Source: DATCJA01 sp963814955 (lineage in GTDB: Bacteria; Acidobacteriota; Vicinamibacteria; Vicinamibacterales; UBA2999). From it: DNA of 64,000 bases. Under the pieces are notes generated by a model, which saw nothing but the letters and a program-made list of their open reading frames with translations, did not search any database and was not told where the DNA came from. The translations under genes and the position numbers were made by a program. This document shows, piece by piece, positions 36,428-43,980 of the stretch; position 1 is the stretch's first letter; each line of letters opens with the position of its first letter. The DNA lies in the NCBI GenBank assembly GCA_963814955.1, contig CAWFEX010000013.1, positions 186,001 to 250,000 of the forward strand, read 5' to 3'.

Positions 36428-36732
36428 GGTTCTCGATTCCTTGGTGGTGTGGACTAAGGGCTCGTTGACGACGGCGGCGGCCCTACATTCGGAAGCGGCC
36501 TTCATCGAGGCCTTCAGATATATAGAACCGCGGGTATTGGAGCACGGTTGGGCAGCTGTTTCAATGATTGCGACGTTGATCCTCGAGCGATCTCAACGTC
36601 GCAGATTTCACAGCAGCGGCTTACAATGCCCTCGTCCCGGGCGGTCACCGCGGTGATGGTTTTCCGGCGGCGCACGCGTACGCTCGTGGGCGACATTTAG
36701 GCCGTTCGGGCGCGCATCATCAAGGAGCGGTA
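36428..36732. other. Intergenic region with an inverted repeat
   Basis: No convincing gene lies in these 305 bases between the divergent MFS and FG-GAP genes. GCGACGTTGA at 36570-36579 and its exact complement TCAACGTCGC at 36593-36602 form a 10-bp stem with a 13-nt centre and could be a regulator site. An AAGGAG ribosome site belongs to the gene at 36733. Confidence 0.5.
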
Positions 36733-38421
36733 ATGAGGATCAGGGCAGCAGCGTACGTGGCGTTGGTCGCAGGGATCAGCTGGTTCGCGAGCTCAGCGGC
36801 TGCACGGCAGCAGGCACCGCGTGCCGATTTCGCCGCGAGGCCCGCGTCGGCGATTCGATACCTGAAGGCGTCGAACCCGGGAGAGGACGACCGGATGGGA
36901 CGAGGCGATCCGCTGGTTGGCGTCGGTCTCGCCATGAGCGCCGATGGCAACACCCTCGTCATCAGCTCGCCGCACGAGGACGGCGGTGCGACCGGCGTCA
37001 ACGGTAACCAGAAGGACGAATCGGCGTGGGACGCCGGCGCCGTGTACGTGTTCGTCCGGTCCGGCGCTCGGTGGACGCAGCCGGCCTACATCAAGGCGTC
37101 GAACACACAGACGTCTGACCGGTTCGGGATTTCGGTCGCAGTGAGCGGCGACGGGAACACGCTCGCAGTTGGTGCGACGCTCGAGGACAGCGGCGCGCGC
37201 GGCGTCAATCCGCCGTCGGCTGCGGGCGCCGGACAGGCGGACAACTCCGCGGAGTCGGCCGGCGCCGTGTATGTGTTCGCGCGCACCGGTACGACGTGGG
37301 CGCAGCAGGCGTACATCAAGGCGTCGAATGCTGACGCCGGCGATCAATTCGGCTGGTCGCTGGCCCTCAGCAACGACGGCAACACGCTGGCCGTCGGCGC
37401 CCAGGGCGAGGGGAGCGCTGCCACCGGCGTCAACGGCAATCAGGAAGACAACTCCGCGGGCGACGCCGGCGCAGCCTATGTCTATTTCCGCCGCGGCGGC
37501 GCCTGGACGCAGCAGGCGTACATCAAGGCGTCGAATGCGCAGGGGGCGGACCGCTTTGGCTTCTCCATCACGCTCAGCGGTGACGGCAATACGATGGTCG
37601 TCGGCAGTTACGACGAGGACGGCGGCGCCAGCGGCATCAACGGCGCCGTGAACGAGGAAGCCCCCGGATCGGGCGCCGCGTACGTGTTCGTCCGCCGAAG
37701 TGACACGTGGACACAAGACGCCTACGTAAAGCAGTCAACCACGGTACGCAATTCCGCCTTCGGCTCCGCCGTTGCGCTGAGTGCCGACGGAAGCACGCTC
37801 GCCGTAGGTGCGGTTGACGAGACCAGCCTGACGCGAGGCATCGACGGCGACGAGAAGAGCCAGCAGAACAACGCCGTCTCCGCAGGCGCAATCTACGTGT
37901 ATGCCCGTGCCGCCGAGGGCTGGCAGCGGCAGGCGTACGTGAAATCGTTCAACATCGGGCCGACCGACCTGTTCGGTATTCGTCTGGCGCTCAACCGCGA
38001 CGGCAGCGTGCTGGCTGCCGGGGCGCCCGGCCAGTCCGGCGGCGGCCGTGGCTTCAAGGCAGATCCCGCGGACTTCACCGCGCCGGAATCTGGCGCTGTA
38101 TACGTGTTCCTCCGCAACACCGGACGCTGGACGCAGCAGGCCTACATCAAGGCGCCGAATGCTGATGAGTACGATCAGTTCGGCAGCGGCGTGGCGCTTT
38201 CGGGTGACGGCGCGACCATGGCCGTCGCTGCCAACGGCGATGACAGCGGATCGGGCATCGACGGGAACCAGAACGACAACTCGGTCCGTGATTCAGGCGC
38301 GGTTTTTGTGTTTTATTATAGTAGAGCGCACGCTTTAGCGTGCGCGATCAGTTACCCATCGGCCACCGCAGTGATCGAGGAGGACAGCCGCTTATGGATC
38401 CAATCAGACGCAAGATACTGA
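36733..38421 (+). CDS. Secreted FG-GAP (integrin-like) beta-propeller protein
   Basis: This is a 562-residue exported protein (ATG 36733, signal peptide to SSAAARQQ). About eight repeats of some 62 residues follow. Each combines IKASN, DRFG or DQFG, S-x-DGNTLAVGA, and GAVYVF with a W-T-Q-Q-AY start to the next, which is the FG-GAP pattern of seven- to eight-bladed propellers. Such proteins are extracellular and of unknown ligand. The last 30 residues or so after GAVFVFYY come from a REP-type hairpin at 38321 and the 5' region of the next gene, so the native stop may have been lost by the repeat or by an indel. It overlaps the next gene by 28 nt. Confidence 0.8.
   Translation: MRIRAAAYVALVAGISWFASSAAARQQAPRADFAARPASAIRYLKASNPGEDDRMGRGDPLVGVGLAMSADGNTLVISSPHEDGGATGVNGNQKDESAWDAGAVYVFVRSGARWTQPAYIKASNTQTSDRFGISVAVSGDGNTLAVGATLEDSGARGVNPPSAAGAGQADNSAESAGAVYVFARTGTTWAQQAYIKASNADAGDQFGWSLALSNDGNTLAVGAQGEGSAATGVNGNQEDNSAGDAGAAYVYFRRGGAWTQQAYIKASNAQGADRFGFSITLSGDGNTMVVGSYDEDGGASGINGAVNEEAPGSGAAYVFVRRSDTWTQDAYVKQSTTVRNSAFGSAVALSADGSTLAVGAVDETSLTRGIDGDEKSQQNNAVSAGAIYVYARAAEGWQRQAYVKSFNIGPTDLFGIRLALNRDGSVLAAGAPGQSGGGRGFKADPADFTAPESGAVYVFLRNTGRWTQQAYIKAPNADEYDQFGSGVALSGDGATMAVAANGDDSGSGIDGNQNDNSVRDSGAVFVFYYSRAHALACAISYPSATAVIEEDSRLWIQSDARY
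38321..38345. repeat. REP-type hairpin, GTAG + GCGCACGC stem
   Basis: GTAG at 38321 is followed by GCGCACGC, loop TTTA, GCGTGCGC (38326-38345). The palindrome is the same as at 24378. It lies inside the 3' end of the FG-GAP reading frame. Confidence 0.7.
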
Positions 38422-39257
38422 AAGGGGGCGCCGCGGCGACCGCGATGGCCGCAGCGTCAAAGGTGTTTGCTCAGCAGACCGGGCAGGGAGGAGCACCCAT
38501 GTCCTTCTACGAAAAAGGCCCGGTTCGCATCCGCTACGAGGAGCACGGTTCCGGGTTCCCGCTGCTGCTCATCGCCGGCGGAGGATTGAACTCCACGATT
38601 GCCGGCTTGCACAGCGGGAATCCGTTCAACGCGTTCGAGGAATTCAAGGGGGAGTACCGCTGTATCGGGGCCGATCTGCGCAATGCCAACGCAGGCCAGT
38701 CCTCAGGGCCGCTCGAGATCGACCGTCCGTGGGACGCCCACGCCGACGATCAGCTCGGTGTGCTGGATCACCTGAAAATCGACAAGTTCATGGTGATGGG
38801 CTTCTGCATCGGCGGTCCCTTCATCTGGAACCTCTTGAAGCGGGCGCCCAATCGAATTGTGGCCGCCGTCCTGGCGCAGCCCAGCGGATCGCGGCCGGAG
38901 ATGCGAGATCTGTTCTACGAAACCAACATGAAGGGCTGGGGTCCCGAACTGGTCAAGCGTCGTCCCGACATCACGATGCAGATGGTCGACAGATACCTGA
39001 CCAAGATGTATCGCACCAACCCGGACTTCGTCTTCACCGTGACGCGCGACTTCGTGCGCAACTGCCAGACACCCGTATTGATCCTGCCGGATGACATTCC
39101 GGCGCATCCGTACGCGGTGGCCATGGAGGCTGCGATGCTCGCGCCGAAGGCCGAAGTAAGCATGTTCCCGTGGAAGGAACCCAAGGAGCGGATTCCGCTA
39201 GCCGTACGTCAGATACGTTCCTTCCTGCGCGCGCATCGGCCGGCGGCGACTTCCTAG
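38394..39257 (+). CDS. Tat-exported alpha/beta hydrolase with Cys nucleophile elbow
   Basis: This is a 287-residue protein with GAGGAGG upstream of ATG 38394. The N-terminus MDPIRRKILKGGAAATAMAA is a Tat-type signal ending near FAQQTG. The hydrolase domain starts IRYEEHGSGFPLLLIAGGG; the nucleophile elbow reads MGFCIGGPF, with Cys138 where most relatives have Ser. A Cys at this point is known from dienelactone hydrolases. The C-terminal region offers LPDDIPAHPYAVA for the acid and His. The substrate is unknown. The next but one gene (40662) is a second Tat-exported Cys hydrolase. Confidence 0.8.
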   Translation: MDPIRRKILKGGAAATAMAAASKVFAQQTGQGGAPMSFYEKGPVRIRYEEHGSGFPLLLIAGGGLNSTIAGLHSGNPFNAFEEFKGEYRCIGADLRNANAGQSSGPLEIDRPWDAHADDQLGVLDHLKIDKFMVMGFCIGGPFIWNLLKRAPNRIVAAVLAQPSGSRPEMRDLFYETNMKGWGPELVKRRPDITMQMVDRYLTKMYRTNPDFVFTVTRDFVRNCQTPVLILPDDIPAHPYAVAMEAAMLAPKAEVSMFPWKEPKERIPLAVRQIRSFLRAHRPAATS

Positions 39258-39273
39258 ACAACGGGTTCCTGAC

Positions 39274-39330
39274 GTAGGCCGGGTCCTTCCGGACCCGGCA
39301 GCCGGGCGGGTCCGAAAGGACCCGCCCTAC
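39274..39330. repeat. Facing pair of REP-type hairpins, GCCGGGTCC and GGGCGGGTCC stems
   Basis: GTAG is followed by GCCGGGTCC, loop TTCC, GGACCCGGC (39278-39299). The second hairpin GGGCGGGTCC, loop GAAA, GGACCCGCCC (39304-39327) ends in TAC. The pair points inwards, as in a mosaic element. Confidence 0.7.
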
Positions 39331-39355
39331 GCGAGGTTGAATCCGTCTGAAGCCG

Positions 39356-40270
39356 ATGTCGCGAACGACGCGCCTTTCCAAACCATTTCGCATAACCGAC
39401 GGACGGACGTTCCGGCTCAAGGACGCGGATCCGGCGAGCACAGGTGAGTTCAAATCGCGGCGCGACGCCGAGGGATGGCTCGAGCGCGGCGTTGCCCGTC
39501 TCAGCGAGCTCCAGGAAAAGCTGTACGCGCAGGACCAGTGGGCGCTGCTCCTGATTTTTCAGGCGATGGACGCTGCGGGAAAGGACAGCACGATCAAGCA
39601 CGTGATGTCGGGGGTGAACCCTCAAGGCTGCCAGGTGTATTCGTTCAAAGCTCCCTCGGCAGAAGAGTTGGACCACGACTTCATGTGGCGGACGACTCGA
39701 TGCCTGCCCGAGCGCGGCCGCATCGGCATTTTCAATCGTTCCTACTACGAAGAGGTTCTGGTCGCGCGCGTGCACCAGGAGATTTTGGAGGACCAGAAGC
39801 TGCCGAAGGGGCTGGTGACGAAACAGATCTGGCAGGAGCGCTTTGCGGACATCGTCGCGTTCGAGCGCTACGCGACGCGCAACGGCATTGCGGTCCGCAA
39901 ATTCTTTCTGCACGTATCTCGCGCCGAACAGAAGCGCCGGTTTCTGAAACGGCTCGAGGAGCCGTCGAAGAACTGGAAGTTCTCGCTGGGAGACGCGAAA
40001 GAGCGCACCCGCTGGCGCGACTACATGCGCGCGTACGAGGACATGATTCGCCATACGAGCTCGGCGTTCGCGCCCTGGTACGTGGTGCCCGCCGACAACA
40101 AATGGTTCACCCGACTGGTCGTTGGCGCCGCGGTCGTCGATGCGATGGAGGAGATGTCGCTGTCGTTCCCCAAGATGGATCGAGCGAAGCGACGGGAGCT
40201 TGCGGCCGCGCGGGCCGAGCTCGAGGCGGCGTCGCGCGGAACGCCGCCATTACGCGCCGGAAAGGTCTAA
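39356..40270 (+). CDS. ppk2: Polyphosphate kinase 2 family protein
   Basis: This is a 304-residue cytoplasmic kinase, a usual length for single-domain PPK2. The P-loop is FQAMDAAGKDSTIKHV (about residues 68-83), and the second signature is IGIFNRSYYEEVLVARV. KQIWQERFADIVAFERY and the helical lid with HVSRAEQKRRFLKRLE also fit. PPK2 enzymes transfer phosphate between polyphosphate and nucleotides. Which class (ADP, AMP or both) cannot be told by eye. A CHAD-domain gene lies 1.3 kb away on the other strand, and CHAD proteins bind polyphosphate, so a small polyphosphate locus is plausible. Confidence 0.9.
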   Translation: MSRTTRLSKPFRITDGRTFRLKDADPASTGEFKSRRDAEGWLERGVARLSELQEKLYAQDQWALLLIFQAMDAAGKDSTIKHVMSGVNPQGCQVYSFKAPSAEELDHDFMWRTTRCLPERGRIGIFNRSYYEEVLVARVHQEILEDQKLPKGLVTKQIWQERFADIVAFERYATRNGIAVRKFFLHVSRAEQKRRFLKRLEEPSKNWKFSLGDAKERTRWRDYMRAYEDMIRHTSSAFAPWYVVPADNKWFTRLVVGAAVVDAMEEMSLSFPKMDRAKRRELAAARAELEAASRGTPPLRAGKV

Positions 40271-40335
40271 CCGTTGTGGCTCAGGGCCACCATCGCCACG
40301 AGAACGCCCCACAGAATCGATACTTCGAAAATCAT
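40267..40335 (-). CDS. Possible 22-residue hydrophobic peptide
   Basis: The minus strand reads MIFEVSILWGVLVAMVALSH plus two residues, a possible single membrane helix, with GAGG 5 nt upstream of the ATG. Its stop overlaps the PPK2 stop. So short a frame can arise by chance. It is listed because it has a start, a ribosome site and a clear hydrophobic segment together. Confidence 0.2.
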   Translation of the reverse strand: MIFEVSILWGVLVAMVALSHNG

Positions 40336-40661
40336 AAAACCTCACGGATGTTCTCACGAGTTCACATTACGGAGCGTCGACGGACACGTCCGTCTGACAC
40401 TTCCTCTTATCGGCTGACCACGCTGGCCCCCGCATACCTGCGTTCGTCGCACATAGCGGACTGCCGTCGACACGTCTGTCCGCCAAAGTCTCCCGTAACG
40501 ACCATCGCTCGTGCCTCCAGCCGATTCATGTCCGAACTTTCAGTGAGCGCTTGCCGCCGTTCGGTCGTGCAACCAAGTGCACGAATGAGAAGGAATCGTA
40601 TAGAGTGTCGAAGGTACGCGTAGGGCGCCCCCCGCGCCATGGACGTCGACGAGGAGCAGAT
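40271..40661. other. Intergenic region between PPK2 and hydrolase genes
   Basis: No confident gene is seen here apart from the doubtful peptide at 40267-40335. There is a short inverted repeat GACGGAC-AC-GTCCGTC near 40380, and an imperfect complement of it (ACACGTCTGTCCGCC) near 40470. This AT-richer patch probably carries the promoter for the gene at 40662. Confidence 0.5.
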
Positions 40662-41525
40662 ATGTGCGATCAGGATCACTTTGAAGAAGATCAGCTGGAA
40701 TTCGAGAAGAACGGACTAGTGACACGGCGGCAGTTCGGCGTCCTCCTGGGAGCGGGCATGGCGATGATGCTGCCGCAGGTTGCCAACGCGGTCGCGGTCA
40801 CCGAATCGGACGTCACCGTGAAGACGCCGGACGGCACCGCCGACTGCTACTTCGTGCATCCGGCGACCGGCACCGCCCCAGGCGTGCTCGTGTGGCCGGA
40901 CATCTTCGGGTTGCGGCCGGCGTTCCGGCAGATGGGCAAGCGGCTCGCCGAAACCGGCTACTCGGTGCTCGTCGTCAATCCGTTCTATCGCGTCAAGAAG
41001 GCGCCAACCGCGGAGGCCGGCTCCAAAACGCCGATCCCGCAGCTGATGCCGCTCGCGCAAGCCCTGAACGAGACGACGCAGATGACCGATGCGAGGGCGT
41101 TCATCGGATGGCTGAACCAGCAGGCTTCCGTGGCGAAGAACAGGAAGATCGGGACGCAGGGTTACTGCATGGGCGGCCCGATTGCGTTTCGGACCGCTGC
41201 CGCAATGCCGGATCGGGTGGGTGCCGCAGCCTCATTCCATGGCGGCGGACTGGTCACCGATATGCCGAACAGTCCGCATCTCCAGGTGGCCAAAACCAAG
41301 GCGCAGCTCCTCATCGCGATTGCGGCCAACGACGACATGCGGTCGCCCAATGAGAAGAACGTGCTGAAAGAGACGTTCGCCAAGGTCAATCTGCCCGCAG
41401 AAATCGAGGTGTACACGGGTGCCGCGCACGGCTGGTGCCCGCCCGATTCGGGTGTGTATAACGAGGCTCAGGCCGAGAGGGCATGGAGCCGTTTGCTCGC
41501 GCTCTACGAAAAGGCGTTGGCCTGA
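40662..41525 (+). CDS. Tat-exported dienelactone hydrolase family protein
   Basis: This is a 287-residue protein with GAGGAG upstream of ATG 40662. A Tat motif (TRRQFGVLLGAGMAMML) comes after a 20-residue acidic leader. The DLH fold is clear: VYFVHP-type strand, GVLVWPDIFGLRPAFRQMGKRLAE, nucleophile elbow GTQGYCMGGPIAF with Cys169, AANDDMRSP for the acid and GAAHGWCPP for the catalytic His. Classical DLH opens dienelactones in chloroaromatic routes, but exported relatives have unknown substrates. It forms a functional pair in type with the Cys hydrolase at 38394. Confidence 0.87.
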   Translation: MCDQDHFEEDQLEFEKNGLVTRRQFGVLLGAGMAMMLPQVANAVAVTESDVTVKTPDGTADCYFVHPATGTAPGVLVWPDIFGLRPAFRQMGKRLAETGYSVLVVNPFYRVKKAPTAEAGSKTPIPQLMPLAQALNETTQMTDARAFIGWLNQQASVAKNRKIGTQGYCMGGPIAFRTAAAMPDRVGAAASFHGGGLVTDMPNSPHLQVAKTKAQLLIAIAANDDMRSPNEKNVLKETFAKVNLPAEIEVYTGAAHGWCPPDSGVYNEAQAERAWSRLLALYEKALA

Positions 41526-41563
41526 ACACGTCGAGCCGCCGCGGATTTCAGGTTGGGGTCGTG

Positions 41564-42605
41564 TTACATCACCGACCTGAGATCCGCAGGCGTAGATTCA
41601 ATCGTGCCGGGCGCGGCCCCACGGTCTGCGCTCTTGGCGGGAACGACGCTCGGCGTCGTGCCTCTCTTGTCGCTGAGCATGAACAGGCACGCGCGTGCTG
41701 CGACGGCCGAGAGTGCTGCGACGCGGATGGCCGACGGGCGTTTCGCCGGCGGCAGATTGGCGAAATCAGCGCACACTCGCGAGGCGGCGCCGAGCCGCTT
41801 CCGCTGCGGCAGGTATTTCGCGTAACGCTCGGCGATCTGTCCGCGTAGATCGTCCTTCACCATCGTTACTTCGCGAGCGTCGGCGTCTGCCTTATCGACC
41901 AGGTTGTCGAAACATTCCAACAGTACGTGAGCGTCGTGCAACCGGCCGAGCGTGTCCTGTGCTTTCTTGAGATCCGCGACGGCCGCCTCGCGTCGGCCAC
42001 AGGCCACCGCACGCCGCCAGTTCCGCGCTGTACCGCAGCTTTTTTGCCGCGATTCGCACTTCGTGAACCCGGTTTGGGAAATATACGCCGGCGGCACGAT
42101 GAACAGCGTGGTTGAGCTGATCGGCGCGCCGGGTGACGCGCTCGCGGAGGACCGTCGCCCACCCGGTGGCCAGCGTTTCGTCGAACGGATGCCACCAGTC
42201 GCGTCGGCGGCGGAGCCGAAGCTGGTCGCGACGGTCGAGGCGGAGATCCTCAATGGTCTTAATCAGCCGCCGTCGCGCCGCGGCCTGGCGGAAGGCTACC
42301 GTTCTGCGAGCGGCGGCTATCGCATCTGACGCCAGCGGCATGCGCCCGGCCAGTCGTGCCAGGTCTGCGTCCATGACATCCAGCTGGCGGGCGCGACCGA
42401 GTTTGCGGCCGAGGCTCTTGACGAGCCGCGTCACGCGTTGCACGTCCTGGGGAAATGAGTTGGCAAACAGCGGCAGAGCCTCCCGAAGCCGTCGCGTTAT
42501 TACTCGCGCCTGGTGGATTCCTTCGACGTCGCCATCGCACACCGCCGGCAAGTAGCCGAAGAGCGCTTCTGTATGTGTATAAAGCACACTTGCGGGGAAG
42601 GCCAT
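41564..42605 (-). CDS. CHAD domain protein (one frame break)
   Basis: This is a helical protein of about 345 residues with ATG at 42605. The CHAD signature HQARVITRRLREALPLF comes early, followed by LVKSLGRKLGRARQLDVMDADL; a second CHAD half has VHEVRIAAKKLRYSAEL. Near 42010 the frame changes, and the reading resumes AAVADLKKAQDTLGRLHDAHVLLE to a TAA at 41564. Conserved His, Arg and Lys in CHAD domains bind polyphosphate granules. The nearby PPK2 gene supports that role. No CYTH domain is attached. Confidence 0.8.
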
Positions 42606-42785
42606 CCGTTCACATCCTCATGTATGACGACAATGCAAACGACGATCCCTGCACCCCATCCTGAAAAGGCGAAAATCTCGTGCAAGTCGTACGTTCGATT
42701 TCGGACGTCGTTCGTTATGCTCGACGAGGGAACGCGGCTGACATGGCTGACGATCACATGATCGGCAGGAACAGAGAAGCTACTC

Positions 42786-43841
42786 ATGCCGTCTACTCAC
42801 CCGGACAAATTGAGAATCGAGTTCGATCCCGAAAGGCTCACGATCGCTGACGGCACGGACGCACGCACGGGCCTGTCCGCCGCTGTTGTCTCAGACGGGC
42901 ACCTGTGGCTTGCGTGCGACGAAGGATGCCGTCTGGATCGGTTCGACGTGCAGCGCGCGGGCCTCCGTTGTAATCACCACACGACCTTCGATCTCGTAGA
43001 TCTGTTGAAATTGCCCGCGGACCCCGACGAAGAGGCCGACATCGAAGGGATGGACGTAGACGAAGGGTGGTTGTGGTTCGTGGGTTCTCACAGTGTGCTG
43101 CGGAAGAAAGCAAAGAAGAGCGAATCGCCGACGAACGTTGCGAAGAGGCTTGCCGAGACGGGGCGTGACGGGAATCGCCACCTGCTGGCGCGCGTGCCCC
43201 TTGTTGGGAGCACGCCCAAGACAGCCGACGGAAAACGCCGGGCCGGAGCGCTGCGCGCAACTACGACATCGAGCGACCTGCTGGATGCCATCGTTGAACA
43301 TGACGATGTCCACCTGGCGCCCTTCGTGGACATTCCCGGCAAGGACAACGGGTTCGACATTGAGGGGCTGGCGGTGCGGGGCATGAATGTCTTCGTCGGC
43401 CTGCGAGGTCCAGTGCTGCGCGGGTGGTGCTGCGTTGTCGAGCTCGCGCTCGAATCGGATTTCAAGGGGCGCCTTCGAATGAAGGGCACTAACAAGCGGA
43501 TCCCGTATCGCAAGCATTTTCTGGACCTGGGCGGGCTCGGCGCGCGCGATCTCATGTGGTACGGCGACGACCTTCTGATACTGGCGGGTCCTTCGATGAC
43601 ACACGATGGGCCGACCGAAATCTGGCGCTGGAAGAATGTGAAATCCACGCGCGCCCCGAGTGGATCCGATGTAAAGCGCCTGATGGTGGTGCCGCACGGC
43701 GAGGGCACCGATCGCGCCGAAGCGATCTCATCATTCGAGGGTGCGGGCGCACCTTCCGTGCTGGTAGTCTTCGACCACCCCGGCAAGCACAGACTCGTCG
43801 CGCCGGCGTCGGTGCATGCGGATATCTTTCGGCTTCCGTGA
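42786..43841 (+). CDS. DUF3616 domain protein
   Basis: This is a 351-residue cytoplasmic protein with no signal peptide; ATG 42786. The text fits the DUF3616 pattern: GLSAAVVSDGHLWLACDEG, ADIEGMDVDEGWLWFVGSHS, KDNGFDIEGLAVRGMNVFVGLRGPVLRGW, LGARDLMWYGDDLLILAGPSM and PSVLVVFDHPGK. These read as blades of a propeller. The function is unknown. It lies between the CHAD gene and the large orphan at 43981 and is probably transcribed towards the latter, with a 139-nt gap. Confidence 0.78.
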   Translation: MPSTHPDKLRIEFDPERLTIADGTDARTGLSAAVVSDGHLWLACDEGCRLDRFDVQRAGLRCNHHTTFDLVDLLKLPADPDEEADIEGMDVDEGWLWFVGSHSVLRKKAKKSESPTNVAKRLAETGRDGNRHLLARVPLVGSTPKTADGKRRAGALRATTTSSDLLDAIVEHDDVHLAPFVDIPGKDNGFDIEGLAVRGMNVFVGLRGPVLRGWCCVVELALESDFKGRLRMKGTNKRIPYRKHFLDLGGLGARDLMWYGDDLLILAGPSMTHDGPTEIWRWKNVKSTRAPSGSDVKRLMVVPHGEGTDRAEAISSFEGAGAPSVLVVFDHPGKHRLVAPASVHADIFRLP

Positions 43842-43980
43842 TCACCAACGTGGCTTACCTTGACTCGCTCCCCATGCGGATCCGAGAATCGCGGCACTCG
43901 CTCGCTCCCTCCGACACAACAGAACCCGCAGTATCGACGGCGCGTCCCTCGGATACGCGTCTGCGCGCGGAGGCGTTGGA

